Assembly (NCBI RefSeq): GCF_902635505.1
Contig: NC_045431.1
Span: forward strand, 66,877,501-66,941,500
Direction: 5' to 3'
DNA length: 64,000 nucleotides
Source of the DNA: Sarcophilus harrisii
Lineage: Eukaryota; Chordata; Mammalia; Dasyuromorphia; Dasyuridae
The first letter of the stretch is position 1, and each line of letters starts with the position of its first letter. The position numbers and the translations under genes were made by a program. Shown piece after piece: positions 1-12,065 of the stretch. The notes under the pieces are model-generated. The model ran no database searches. It saw nothing but the letters and a program-made list of their open reading frames with translations, and was not told the DNA's origin.

Positions 1-369
1 ATGAGATCATTGTGGATGTTGGTTCTACTATCCAATATGTTATCTATCTCTCCCAGCTTGCCAATTTGGCAAGTAAGGATAAGTATGTCATGTTTCCCTT
101 TGTCTCAATTGTGATAAAAAATGTTAAATATCGCAGATTTCTGGGGTTCTTACACTACTGATTTCCCTCCAAATTGAAATCAAGCAGTTAATGACTATTC
201 TCTGGGTTCAAATATTTGAGTAGTTTTTTTGAGATCTATCCCAGATCTCTCCAATGATATTACAAAACACTCTGAAAAGTTCTTTGTTGTCCAAGTAAAC
301 TTTATACCAACCCTCTGAACTACCAATCTAATAATTTTGTCAAAATAGGATTGTTAGTAGTCTATATGA

Positions 370-1420
370 TATTTTCTCTTAAAAATATTATTTATGAATT
401 TTTAATATCTCAATTGTTTCCTTCTGGATGTACACTGATTTCTCTTCCCCAAAACAAGGAATCTTCCTTTGTAGCAAAGCAAAACCAACTGACCAGGGGA
501 TCATTCTCATAATGCAACATTACACACCTATTGTACTTTTATCTTTCCAACAAAAGCAAGGAGGTACATTTCTTCATCTTTTCTCTGTAAACAAGATTGG
601 ACACTACAATTGCATAGTATTGAGCCTTTTGTTTTTTAAAAAATAATTTTTCATTTTCATTGTAGTCATTGTTTTATTTTTCTAGTCTACTTTCTTCACT
701 CTCCATCAGTTCATAAAAAGTTTTTCACATGTTCCTTAATTTCTCTTTGTAGTCATTTCATATGGTGTTAATACTATTTTATGGTACTCATATGCCATCA
801 TTTGTTAATTCATTTTGCAAATGGTATACACTACTATGTTTTCATTTTTTAAAAATAAAAAATGCTGCTAGTATTTTGGTATTTGACCTTCTTTGTCTAT
901 GTGCTGAGGAATGGGATCTCTGAGTGAAATCATAAGAAACTTTTGTGACTTTTTTCACATAATAGCAAATTTCATTTCTAAAGTCACAACTCTACCAACA
1001 GTTTCTTAGTATTCTTATCTTTTAGCAATCTCTCGAACACTGGCTATTTCCAACCTTCTTCAACCTGGAAAATTTATCAGTTGTGACATAAAAGCTCAGA
1101 GTTGTTTAATTTTTTTTGTTATTAGTAATGATTTAGTTTCATTTTATATGATTCTGATAGTTTGCAATTTTTAAAAAATTGTTTAATTTTTCTTCATTTA
1201 TACATTGGGAAATAATTATTGGTCTCTCTTACACACATATGTGTATTTATTAATCATATATATTTATCAATTAAAAACTTCATCAATTCTATGTTTTAAA
1301 AATTCTTAATTTTATCATTTCCATAGAATAATTGCTCCCCCTTTTTTCTTTCTCCTCTAATTTCAAGAATTAATCTTTTGTGATGATTTTGTATTTTTCC
1401 AATATTTTGGCATCTTTTCC
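370..1420 (-). mobile_element. Old L1 fragment (antisense, ORF2 3' part)
   Basis: The plus strand reads as the reverse complement of the L1 ORF2 C-terminal region. Recognisable blocks are 'aatgctgctag' (about 863), 'gggatctctgagtgaaatc' (about 912), 'ctctaccaacagtttctta' (about 991) and 'ctcagagttgttt' (about 1095). These match, with much divergence, the antisense of the segment encoding the cysteine-rich end of ORF2p. The match fades past 1420. The element is old, and its edges are uncertain by 100 bp or more. Bases 1-370 may be its 3' UTR. Confidence 0.6.
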
Positions 1421-1739
1421 TTTTCTGCAATCTTTTATAGCTCACTGATGGTAGGTCAGCAATTAATCTGCTAGTTCTTTCATTCCCCTGAATAGAGTTT
1501 GTCTTATTCTTGTGATAAACTCATCAATCAAGAGCTCTTTTTGCTCATCTTTCTTTTCTTTGTCTTCAACTCCTTATTTGCCTTTTTTTTTTTTGTCCAG
1601 TTGTTGACAGTCCAAAGATCATTTTCTTGGCAAAGAAAATTTAAGCAAAATAGGATAGAGAAATTCTGCCTCCTGTTTATCATCTACTATAATTGTCTTA
1701 TCTTTCTTCATTACCCTTCATCTCTAATCATTTGAGAAA

Positions 1740-2275
1740 TCTTGTGGATGTGTTCCCTCATTAGTTTCTTTGGCATTCATCCCTTTCTCTAAACTTCTAT
1801 CACAAGTCTTCTTATTCATCCCCTTAGCTTGTCTCAACTAGGCTATGAGCTCCAATCTATCTTCTTTTCAATTAATCTTTTTTTTATTGTTTTTGAGTTA
1901 ATCTTTATTAATGAAGCCCTTCAAGCAAGTCATTTCTCTTCTTAAATGTCATCAATGGCTTCCCAATAGAACTTCTGACCTTTGGATTCCTAGAGGGCAT
2001 TTAAGGCACTTTAGAGTTTGACTCCAAGCTATACACACAGCCTAATCTCATATTACTCTCCTTCTTGTATTAGTTCCTATTGCCCATTTGTGCCTGATCT
2101 TTTATCTCTGAACTTTATCTATAATTTCCAGTTCCCCAAACATATAATGATATACATATATATTCACCTTGCCTACAATGCCTTCTCCCACTTTTCTGAT
2201 TTAATGTCTACTCAGATCTATCCAAAACACTGACTTCTATTGAAAAAAAAAAAAGAAGAAAAACTTTCCTAGAAC
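1740..2275 (+). mobile_element. L2 (CR1-clade) LINE fragment
   Basis: Pyrimidine-rich plus-strand sequence carries L2 3' blocks: 'caatggcttcccaatag', then 'ggcatttaaggcactttaga', then a run resembling the L2 segment ahead of its 3' tail. It is divergent and has no clear ends. Short open frames here are incidental. Confidence 0.5.
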
Positions 2276-2284
2276 TTGTTTCCT

Positions 2285-2645
2285 GTACTAATTTTTTACT
2301 ACTTACTACCTGTGTGATATTGGGAAAGTCCTTCAACCTCTCTGGGCCTTTTTCTCAGTTTACATAAGATCATAAGTTTATTACATGTTTACACAAGAGG
2401 TCAAACTAAAGGTCCTCTAAAATCCCAATTTGCTTTAAGCCTATGAGTATTGGACTTGAGTTAGGAGTCCAACTTCTGACACTAGTAGTGTGACTTAGGA
2501 AGTTACCTGATATTGTTAAACTTCAATTTCCTTCAATTGCTAAATTCAAATAATGTTATTGGAAGTACTTACAGCACAGAGTTGTTGTGAAGCTAAAATG
2601 TGATTAACATATGTAAAGAACACTGTATACTTTATAGCCCAGTCA
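2285..2645 (+). mobile_element. Two adjacent CORE-SINE fragments
   Basis: The first piece (about 2285-2440) has 'tactacctgtgtgatattgg' and 'cctctctgggcc'. The second (about 2450-2645) has 'gtgtgacttaggaagtt', 'gttgttgtgaagctaaaatg' and the 'tgtaaagaacactgtatac' end. This is the usual order of a tRNA-derived CORE-SINE (MIR-type) in sense. Both are old. Confidence 0.55.
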
Positions 2646-2924
2646 ATACAATTCTACACACTATTCTGGTACAGAGAAGGAGCTTAATATTTTTTTTATA
2701 GATTTATTACTTGTTATATTGGTTATTGATGTTCTCTAATGCCAATCAAAAATCATAAAATTAAGATTTTTCTCCAGGAGACTAGTAAGAATCAAGAGCA
2801 AACATTTACCATATTTGGCATACAAACCAGTCATATCCATTTATAATTATTATATTGCTGATGTTCATACTAGATTTAATATATTCAATATTAATGTTGA
2901 TATGTTAATGTTAAATTACATAAA

Positions 2925-3066
2925 ATTATATGAATATATGCAAATAATATATAGCATAATAGTAACCAAACAATATATATGTGCATGTGTATATGCATAT
3001 GTGCATATACACACATACATATATACATACACATATATGTGTATATATGTATGTACACACAGATAT

Positions 3067-3114
<48 letters not shown>
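2925..3114. repeat. Compound (AC/AT)n-(CT)n-(AT)n microsatellite
   Basis: Irregular alternating CA/TA repeats lead into about 14 CT units (3070-3098) and then an uninterrupted AT run to 3114. The reading frames across it are simple-repeat artefacts. Confidence 0.9.
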
Positions 3115-3249
3115 GGGCTTTTCATCAGACTATTATAACTTTTGAAACTAAAGGAAGTTTAGATATGACCCTTTAAACTCTAATGGTAAATCAATATTCT
3201 AAAAATGTTGTTCTTTGTTGTGAAATCCAAGTTTATTGAAGATATGTCT

Positions 3250-4207
3250 TTAAAAAAGGGCTTTGAAAATGCTCTAAATCACTATTGATCAGGAAAATGT
3301 AAATTAAGACAACTCTTAGGTAGAGGTACCACTACATACCTGTCAGATTGGCTAGAATGACAGAGAAAGATAATAATAAATATTGGAGGGGATGTGGGAA
3401 AACAGGGACACTGATACATTGTTAGTGGAATTGTGAATACATCCATTCTGGAGAGCAATTTGGAACTATGCTCAAAAAGTTATCAAACTGTGCATACCCT
3501 TTGATCCAGCAGTGCTACTACTGGGCTTATACCCCAAAGAGATCATAAAGGAGGGAAAGGGACCTGTATGTGCACGAATGTTTGTGGCAGCCCTCTTTGT
3601 AGTGGCCAGAAACTGGAAACTGAGTGGATGCCCATCAATTGGAGAATGGCTGAATAAATTGTGGTGTATGAATGTGTCATGGAATATTATTGTACTGTAA
3701 GAAATGATCAGCAGGGTGATGTCAGAATGGCCTGGAGAGACTTACATGAACTGATGCCAAGTGAAATGAGCAGGACCAGGAGATCATTATATACTTCAAC
3801 AGCAATACTATATGATGATCAATTCTGATGGACATGGCTTTCTTCAACAATGAGATGATCCAGGCCGGTTCCAATAATCTGGTAATGAGGAAAGCCATCT
3901 ACAACTCGAGAGAGGATTGTGGACCCTGATGTGGATCACAACATAGAATTTTAACTTTTTTTTTTGCTTCTTTTTGTTTTCTCTCTTTTTTTTTCCCTTT
4001 TGATCTAATTTTTCTTGTGCAGCATGATACTTGTAGAAATATGTATAGAAGAACTGTGCATGTTTAACATAGATTGTTGCCAGCTAGGAGAGGAGGTGGG
4101 AGGAAGGGGAGGGAGAAAAAAAAATTTGTAACACAAGGTTTTGCAAGGGTCAGTGTTGAAAATTATCTATGCATATGTTTTGAAAATAAAAAGTTTTTAA
4201 AAAAATT
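3250..4207 (+). mobile_element. L1 3' end (5'-truncated, sense)
   Basis: The 5' part translates, with stops, as the L1 ORF2p C-terminus. It includes a relic of the cysteine knuckle (a WRGCGKTGTLIHC-like string near 3385-3425) and the family's hallmark 'PINWRMAE' and 'MEYYCTV' strings (near 3630-3700). It continues through a 3' UTR with 'tttgatctaatttttcttgt', a G-rich tract (4086-4112) and an A-rich end (AATAAA at 4185-4190). There are several frame breaks, so it is an old 5'-truncated copy. A 62-codon open frame (3512-3700) is part of this relic. Confidence 0.85.
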
Positions 4208-4714
4208 TACAAGAAGGTTTTCTGAGAGAAGTTCTTGTGCATGCTAAGCAGAACCGGATGATATTAGTTTTTATTATGAACAGCATCCTGCCCTAAAAGC
4301 TTGAGATATTAGATCCAACATTTCATTTCCTATACATAAAAAAGAGGAACATTGAATAAGGAGATCTAGGTAGTCTGAAATCCCAACTTAATGGTTTATT
4401 ACATTCATTTATTGATTCATTCTGGTCCTTAACATTTATTGGTCCTTTATTGATTTAGGCTTTAATTAATGAATTTTGTTCTTCATCAAAGTAATTTCCC
4501 AATATAATCTTCCAACCCCATTGGACCCTACTTTCTCACATAGCAAAAATACCTAAACAAAATCGACCAGCACAGTCACAGTGGCTCCTAGCATAGGTGA
4601 CATTCCATGTGTGAAATTCCTTCTTCAAGAGGAAGGAAGTTTATTTCATCCTCTGCTCTCTCAGACCAGTATTTGTAATCATCCTCCTTACCCAACATTA
4701 TTGCTGATGTTAGT

Positions 4715-4960
4715 GAATTAGATGGAGCTTAGTTATATATAAATGTTGGATCTAAAATCAGGAAGACCTGGATCCATAATCTGCCTCTGGTATGTACTAG
4801 CTGTGAGCTCCTGGCCATAACTTATGTCTGCTTTGAACCGGAGATAACGATGATTCCTTCTCCTCAGGGTCATTATAAGAATCGAATGAGAAAATACTTT
4901 AAAATGCTTTACAAACATTAAATTACTGTGTAAATGCTCATCATCATCATCATCATTATA
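4715..4960 (+). mobile_element. CORE-SINE (sense)
   Basis: The blocks are 'aaatcaggaagacctggatc', 'tagctgtgagctcctggcc', 'cagggtcattataagaatcg' and 'tactttaaaatgctttacaa', ending in a short (ATC)n run at 4937-4956. The order fits a near full-length tRNA-derived CORE-SINE. Confidence 0.7.
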
Positions 4961-6177
4961 TGTTATTTTGATCCTCCAAAGATTTGTGATTTTGTTAATG
5001 TGAGTGTTCCCAGAGTTGTGTGGTTGAAAAAATTCAGCCTTTGTTCAGTCTGGTAAAGAGCCTTTCAGAATTGGGCTTGGCTGCCTTCTAGTAGGCACAT
5101 ATTAAATGCTTGTTGGTTGATTGATCCTTGGAAGAAGATACAGATCCTGTTTCTGCATCCATAATTGAAGATTTTCCAGCTTCATAGGACCTGCCAGCAT
5201 CTGCCATTCACTGTCCAAGATTTTAAGAATCCGGATTCATCTCTATACCATAATGAGGCAATATCGTATAATAGCGACTATATGTTACTTCAAATTGTGT
5301 TTTACTGTTTAAAATGTGCTTTATGCCTTTTGCTTCTTTCAGAACTCGAGGCTCAGGGAGAGGTACCCTAAACCCTTCAATCTGTTCTCATTTCCATTTG
5401 GGCCCACAGTGTTCCCAGGAGCCCTGTTCTCCTCTTTTTATGAACAATGTCCAAACAAATAAAATGCTAGAGATAAACTGAAGGGCAGCCCAGTGGGGAG
5501 TGGAAGTTAGCACAGAGGAAGATGTAACGGAATTCAGTGCCAGAACCCTGGCCTGTGTGTCTGTAAAATTGATTTGACTTAATAACTTTAATGCAAATGG
5601 GAATTGTATTGTGTAGTAGCTGCTCCCTTGGAGTTTTTTTTTTTTAAGGAGTATGAGCACATCTCCTTGCTGCTGCCCATTTAATATGCCCATGAATACA
5701 TAAATATAAATAGGTTGTTTTCCATTAAAAAAAAAAAAGAACCAACTTTTATCTGCAATTTATAGCCAAGCATATGCAAAGACAGACTTTAAAAGCAAGC
5801 CCGTTTGGAGTGCTACCAAAAATTCCTAACAACTGCTATTTTCCTCTCAGCTCAAAGTGTTGCCTTTTATCTTATTTTTCTCATTAAAATGCTTCCATCC
5901 TCAGCATCCCCATGCTTTTTACTCTTTCTGGAAAACATTTTGTTGCAACAATCTCAAAACTCAGTAAAGCACAGAGCTTTTATTAATCAGACCTATCATT
6001 CTGTACATACCTCATACCTCTGCAGTGGCACATTATTCTAGGGATGCCAGCCTTCCATTTCTTCTTGCATGGATCAGGTCATGGACGCTGCCAAGTTTAC
6101 CAACATCTATCGATTTCCAAGGTGGTCTTGTTCATCAATAGGACTTCTGTTGGTCCTTTCAGAATAATGAATGAAGT
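4961..6177. other. Stretch with no recognised gene or repeat
   Basis: I see no splice-flanked coding exon and no clear repeat family here. Short open frames (5165-5371, 5388-5693, 5805-6041) have no domain or motif I recognise, and their composition is like the neighbouring AT-rich DNA. Confidence 0.4.
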
Positions 6178-6655
6178 ATCTCCAGAAAAAGACCTTACTG
6201 GGTTTTAGTTTGTTTTGCCCAAGGCAACTCTCCAAGACTCTAAATTTCAAAGAAGGTGTTGATATCCTAAGGGAGATTTCCTTTATCTAGAAAACCATAT
6301 TAGATCCTATTTCTACTGATTATTTTATAAAAAGAAATTTGCGGTTGTCCATCATCATCAGCTGTTGGATTTCCATTCATATGTCACTGAAATGATACAC
6401 CATCTCCAGTAAAAGACCTTATGGGTTTTAGTTTGTTTTGCCCCAAGCAACTTTCCAAGACTCTAAATTTCAGAGAAGGTGCTGATCTGTACCAATAGAG
6501 GGAAAGTCCTAATGGAGATTCCCTTTATCAATGAAACCATAGATCTAATTATCCCCTATTCTATTTCTACTGATTATTTTATAACTAGAAATTTGTGGTT
6601 GTCCATCAGCAGCAGCTGTTGGATTTCCATTTATATGTCACTGAAATGATATACA
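6178..6655. repeat. Tandem duplication, two units of 224 and 254 bp
   Basis: Unit 1 is 6178-6401 and unit 2 is 6402-6655, head to tail. Both begin 'atctccag', share 'gggttttagtttgttttgcc', 'ccaagactctaaattt', 'ctgttggatttccatt' and end 'gtcactgaaatgata'. Unit 2 has about 30 extra bases, mainly around 6483-6505 and 6541-6560. By eye they are 85-90% identical outside the indels. The middle of each unit resembles a marsupial SINE tail that also appears near 36420-36470. Confidence 0.85.
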
Positions 6656-6756
6656 TACCTGGACCTTTCTAGGAAGAGACAACAGTCAAGAATTGAGAGT
6701 TAGAAATCTGGGTTCTAGTCTATTGATCATGAATCTAGCTTCACCTTTATGCTTGT

Positions 6757-6790
6757 TTTCTCTCTCTCTCTCTCTCTTTTTTTTTTTTGC
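6757..6790. repeat. (TC)n-(T)n microsatellite
   Basis: A TC run of about ten units is followed by an uninterrupted T run. Confidence 0.85.
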
Positions 6791-6809
6791 AAAAGGAAGA
6801 CAGTGATAT

Positions 6810-7025
6810 CTAGAATTTGTAGTGTGCTTTTCAAAGTTTCCAAAATGCTTGACATACAGCATCCCCTTTGAGCCTTGCTAAAAGTGCTTTTGTAATGATT
6901 ATCCCCATTTTATAAATAAACTGCACAGAGAAAGTAACTTCACCACACCAGGACAAATTGAAGAGAGGTCTTAATTCCAGGTCTTCTTGATTCTAAATCC
7001 AGTTCTTCATCCACTTCATCACATC
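6810..7025 (-). mobile_element. CORE-SINE (antisense)
   Basis: Antisense blocks run 'atccccattttataaataaa', 'taacttcaccacaccagg', 'ttccaggtcttcttgattct' and 'cttcatccactt', the reverse of a sense CORE-SINE. Confidence 0.6.
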
Positions 7026-7194
7026 ACAGGAGTTCAGACAATGACATGGGTACCCCCATACCTCATAGAATACTCAAAGTTTTCATCTTATCTTATTAGA
7101 ATAACATGAAAGGGAATTCCTTTTTTTTTATTCAGAAAGACATTGTAGAAAACTTAATGGCTACATAGATCTGAAAGCAAAATCCTTATAGAAA

Positions 7195-7550
7195 GGTAGA
7201 TGTTGAAGATGGCATCATATTTTTAGAGCCCCTCATTTTTTCAAACAAGGCATGAGAGAGGGAGTGATTTTGCTCAATGTCTAATTTCTGTTGGAAGCAG
7301 GATTTAAATCAAGCTATTCCTGACCACTGGTGTAGTGCTCCATACACTATGCCATGCTCCTTCACTGGCTGAAATGCTCCTGCTGCCAACAACAATCACA
7401 CACCATTTATAACTTATAGTCTTACTTTCCTAATGTCAGTGAGGTTAAAAGACTTGTAGATCTCACAGTGAATGAGTGTCAGGCAGTTTGACTAAGGAGG
7501 TCTTCCTGACCCCAGGTCCAAAGTGCTGTCTTTGCTATATCAGGATGCTG
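7195..7550 (-). mobile_element. Two antisense MIR/CORE-SINE fragments
   Basis: Fragment 1 (about 7195-7360) has 'gaagcaggatttaaatcaag' and 'gtgctccatacactatgcc'. Fragment 2 (about 7425-7550) has 'taaaagacttgtagatctca' and 'ggtcttcctgaccccaggtc'. Both are the A/B-box side of tRNA-SINEs read in reverse. Confidence 0.55.
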
Positions 7551-8089
7551 TTCAAACTAAACTAGCTAGAAAATGAAATTTAAAAAAAAGGTGAGGGCAT
7601 GGTGACATATTCCACTGGGGACTGGAACAATAGATTCATTTAATATACTCAGGGCCGAGGTGGCTTAAGAACACATGAATTGTGTTGTTGGACATAATTC
7701 ACTATTGCAATAGATTATCACTGTTCAATAATATCTGAAGAACCTCTGCTTTGGAGTCTGCATAAAGTAGATTCATAAAGCAAATGGTAATTAAGCTCCT
7801 TTCCAATTCTGAAAACCTATCATCTAACAATTCTCTCTCTTTCTCATTAAGAGATCAATGTCATTAGCCCCTCTTTACAAATGAGGGAAACTAAATAAGA
7901 GAAATAGTCTGACAACCATTATCCACTGGCCAGTGGATGAAGTAAGGAGAAAATTGAACACACTTGTCCTGAGCAATGAAATTAATCCCTGTGATACTTT
8001 CTCCCTTTTATTCATTTATTTTCAACCCTTTAAACAAAAATAAGAGTTTCACAAAAAGAATCCTAACAAATCATGACCATCTGGAAAAG

Positions 8090-8310
8090 CACAATGTAGA
8101 GATTAAAGTGCTGGAAGGAGTTAAAATCTCACTTCTGACACTATCTATTTATATAACTATGGGTGAATTACTTTAAGCCTCAATTTTCCTCATCAGTAAA
8201 AGGGGGATAATACTTATACTCTCCTCACAAGGTTATAGTAAAGCTAAATGAATGCTATGTGTAAAGTACTTTATATATTTAAAGTGATAAACAAAGATTA
8301 GTTATTGATA
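8090..8310 (+). mobile_element. CORE-SINE (sense)
   Basis: It has 'cctcaattttcctcatcagt', 'ctcacaaggttatagtaaag' and 'tgtaaagtactttatatatt' in the order expected for a CORE-SINE 3' half, with a degraded head. Confidence 0.6.
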
Positions 8311-9445
8311 TCTGTCTCTTTCAAAAGAGAAAATGTCAATGTATACTCAGATATTTGGGGTAATATACTCTCGAACACAGATCTCAACTCCCAATTCAGG
8401 GAGCAAACTCTATGAAAATGTCAGTTATTATTACCTACAATACCTAGTATCCAAGTTGCAGTTTATCTAAAGCATTTTAAGTTGGTGGATATCTATTATC
8501 TTCACAATTCTTTAAAAGTTATAGTTCAAATATTTCATAAACATCCCCCAAGATTGTTTTTTTCAAATGGAGGCAGTGATTTTTCCATCTTGTTAAAATT
8601 GTTTTGACAAGTTTTTAATTGTTTCCTTTACTGCTAATATTTCCTACTACCTTATTAAAGGAAAAAAAAAACAATTCTAATTTGTTTCCTGCTATATCTA
8701 ACATATCAACATAATGAGCATTTCCTGTCACCAAAACTAAATTTTACCTCAGCTTCCTTGTTTTTCACAATGCATTTACCCATGAATACTATTCATGCAC
8801 AAGATTTAAAGTCTACTTTGGCTTTTTAAATGATATTCAACATCTTTTATAAATTATTTTCCCTTGCAATCTAGAATCAAGGTCAGTTGCATATTGAAAG
8901 ATTTTTTTTCTCTGAAAATTCATTATACATTTTTAATACTTTAAATGAGCCCATCTACTGTTCCAATTTTATTTGTGTCTAGTTTCACATTAGAATAGTC
9001 AGTCCCAAATAGCATGTACAGTTGCTGAGATCTATCTGTGTGATTATATTTTCCTTGTCTGGAACATTTTAAGCTTTTGATCTAAGTTAGCTCTCTGATG
9101 ATCCATGTAATCTAAAGGCTAAAATTTGCTTTTATATATGCAATATCTTGGAAATTCCAGGTAATTTATGCAAAGGGAAGGGGATGTTTAAATATTCTCT
9201 GTTTTATTACTTGTAATGCAAAAATCCTTCAGTTGGGATAATTTAACGACAGTGGGGGAAATCAATGGATATGAAAAACATATGTAGAAAATAGAATCCC
9301 AGAAAAATGGGAGTCTACCTTCAAAAACAAGAGGAATTTGAAAAAACAAAAAAGGTCAAACTTTGTTGTCATTTACTTACCGATTACTTGGTTACTCACA
9401 CATAACTCACACATAATCTATAAGGTCCATTTTGTAATAAAACAA
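8311..9445. other. Non-repetitive AT-rich stretch
   Basis: No coding exon or known repeat is visible. The sequence from about 8690 to 9190 is less degenerate than typical old repeats here, which would fit either unique or conserved non-coding DNA. I cannot tell without alignment. Confidence 0.35.
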
Positions 9446-9449
9446 AAGA

Positions 9450-9710
9450 AAGGGAGGGAGGAAACAAGCATTTATTAAATGCTAGCTATGCTGCAGGCAC
9501 TGAGCAAAAACAATTTACAAATATTATCTCATTTGATCCTCACAGTGAGATAGATGCTATTATTATCTCCATTTTACAGTTGAGGAAACTGAGACCGATA
9601 GGGGTTAAGTTACTTGCCCAACATTACACAGCTGGTAAGAGTGGAAGAGATTGGATATGAGTCCTAGTCTAGCACTCTATCTATTCTCTATACCACCTAA
9701 TGGTTCCAAG
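9450..9710 (-). mobile_element. CORE-SINE, near full length (antisense)
   Basis: Antisense blocks: 'acaagcatttattaaatgct', 'tatctcatttgatcctcaca', 'ccattttacagttgaggaaa', 'acttgcccaacattacacag' and 'agcactctatctattctcta'. It is better preserved than most SINEs in the window. Confidence 0.8.
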
Positions 9711-10009
9711 CTCATAGGCATTAGTATACTCTCTACAAGTAGAAATGACAAGCATGAGTCATGGTGATCACAGAACTCCTTATCCCATAGCCGATTTTGA
9801 GGTGGATCAGTCGTAGGACATTAGATGCAGTTTATTTCTGCTACAAAGGTGCTTCTGCTCAGGTTCTATTCTATTGGAACATCCTTCAAGAATCTAAGTT
9901 TACTTCTGTACAATAAAGAAGGATGGGAGATAAGATTTTAATAGATTCAAATGATCTAATAGAAGAAAAAATATAAATGATTCTCCAAAAGAAACCATTA
10001 TCCTTTTGA

Positions 10010-10640
10010 CCATGAACTTCCCTCAGCTTGATAGAGATTGCTTGAGACCTTGGATTGTGGGAACAGAAAGATCCTCCAAATCACCAGACCTGCTTTAATC
10101 TCTGCCCCCAGAGTCAAGACTCCAGAAAACCAACGAGAACATTACAATCATTGAAGGTAAAAATCATTGTGGAGAAGGGAATCATCTTTCTAATCACCAC
10201 CAGTTGCCCAATCATCACCAACAGACTGATGAATACTCTGTGCTGGAAGTGGAAATACCCTCCAGATCATTCATCTAGGGAAGCAATTCCTTTGGAGAAG
10301 GGGCCAGTCAAGCCAACTCAACCAAGTGTTAATCAACTGGCATTCATAGGGCAGATAGACCAGTCTGGCTAAAACAGAAAGGCATCCTGAGGAAGAGACA
10401 GGAGGTAGCACAAGTTAGGAATAGCATCCTGACCATCATCTCTTTTTGGACCATGGAGACAACCCAGAACTCAAAACCTAAGAGCATTTGGACTAATATT
10501 GCTCTTGGTGTCAACAGTCACCATCATGGTAAGCAACTTGTATGGACATGCAGAGTAGTGACCACTCCAGCTGGCAACTCTAAAGCCACATCTATTAAAA
10601 AACTCAGAAAGTTCCCGTCACCTCTGCACTCAGAAAACTA
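10010..10640. other. GC-richer block of unknown origin
   Basis: This block is richer in C and less AT-biased than its flanks and holds two plus-strand open frames (10055-10372, 105 codons; 10453-10641, 62 codons). Neither has a domain I recognise. A third frame near 10455-10550 includes a short hydrophobic run (LILLLVSTVTIMV). It could be a decayed retroelement or a processed copy, but I have no motif that decides this. Confidence 0.25.
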
Positions 10641-10744
10641 ATATGATTTTATCTGTAAAAATGACAGAAGCATCACCATTTGCTTTGCTAGCACATTGAG
10701 ACTTTTCCATCCAATTTACAGCTAAAACTTTCCATGATTGTTGT

Positions 10745-10862
10745 CTCTCTCATTAGAATTGAGCTTCTTAAGAGCTAGACTGGCCTTACTTTTCTATATG
10801 TGTCCTCAGTGCTTTGTACATAGTAAGCACTTAATAAATAATTTATTCATTCATTCATTCAT
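10745..10862 (+). mobile_element. L2 3' end with (ATTC)n tail
   Basis: The hallmark L2 tail is present: 'gagcttcttaagagctagac', then 'tcagtgctttgtacatagta', 'agcacttaataaat' and an ATTC tandem run at the end. Confidence 0.7.
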
Positions 10863-11867
10863 AAGCCATGGGCTTGAGTTAAGAATTCTGGAAGTAAATT
10901 TACATATCTAAAATGTTAGTTTTAATTTGGATTTTCATTTCTGATGACCCTTCTCCTTTCTCACTCCTGCTTTTCCTACAAGGGAAAAACTTACCTTTGG
11001 ACATTTATAAATAAATATATACATAAAATTTGAATAAGCCCCTCATATTTTTCCTTCTAGTTCTTTAATAAGTTCTCAAGTATTTAAATAAGAATATCCG
11101 CTGAGAATTGGATTTGTTATTCATAATTGCAAGGTTCACTGCATAATTAGAAATAAAAATGACAAGTCCCCAAGTGACATACTTAAAGTGCCAAAGATGC
11201 AATTAAAGGCAGGAAACAATTTTAAAATGAACTTTTAATAGAGCAAATAGAAAAATTCAATAAGCATTATTGTAATATACCTCAATCAATAGATGACTAA
11301 AATCACTGAGTTTGAGGGGCAGAGAGTAAATGTCATTTCCCTTTTAATTACTGAATGCTTATAAACATCACTATGGTATCCAGGATAATCTTTGACCTGA
11401 CTGATTGGAGAATCATCCCAGAAAAAATTATATGCTTTGAGTTATGGATGTTGTAATTTTGTTTTAGAACTACTAGCACTACAGTTGTCTGAAAGTGTGT
11501 GGTTCCCTTCTCTTTAAGGTGCCCAAGCAGTTTAGGGATGATTATCTGAATTCTCTCAAAGCCTAAAATTCTCCTTCCAAGTGAATGAGTTAATCCAATA
11601 AAATTTTTTCATATTGATCATATGCTAGGGTACCACTATAAATGAATACAGGACTTGTTAAATTTTCAGTGTGAGTATTTAGACCTCAGAAAGAGGCAAA
11701 GGCTACCAATTAGGGTTTGGTGTATTCTTTTGTTGATTCACCAGGTTTAAGAAAGTGATAGAGAAAACATTAATAGTATAGATTGAACATAAAGGATGGA
11801 TTAGACTTTTCCTGAGAGTCAGTAACTAAATATTTACCAGTATATCAATACAGACACAATACACACA
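10863..11867. other. Stretch with no recognised feature
   Basis: AT-rich sequence without a splice-flanked open frame or a repeat I can name. Confidence 0.35.
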
Positions 11868-12065
11868 CAGAGTCAGAGACAGACAGAGGCAGAGAGACAG
11901 AGAGAGACAGAGAGGGAGGAAAGAAAGAAGGGAGGGAGGGAGGGAGAGAGGAAGAAAGGAAGGGAGGGAGGGAGGGAGGGAGGAAGGGCGGGAGAGAGGG
12001 AGAGAGGGAAGGAAGGAGAGAGGGAAGGAGGGAGAAAGGGAAGGAGGGAGGAAGGGAGGAAAAAG
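11868..12065. repeat. Purine-rich (GGGA/GGAA)n satellite
   Basis: About 200 bp of almost pure A/G on the plus strand, starting with imperfect (AGACAG)n and moving to GGGA/GGAAG units. Minus-strand serine/leucine/proline frames of 81-134 codons across it are artefacts of the repeat. Confidence 0.95.

Noticed and set aside
3512-3700. 62-codon frame resembling a small protein
   Set aside because: It is the decayed C-terminus of L1 ORF2, not a gene.
4937-4956. (ATC)n run as a possible regulatory element
   Set aside because: It is the tail of the CORE-SINE at 4715-4960.
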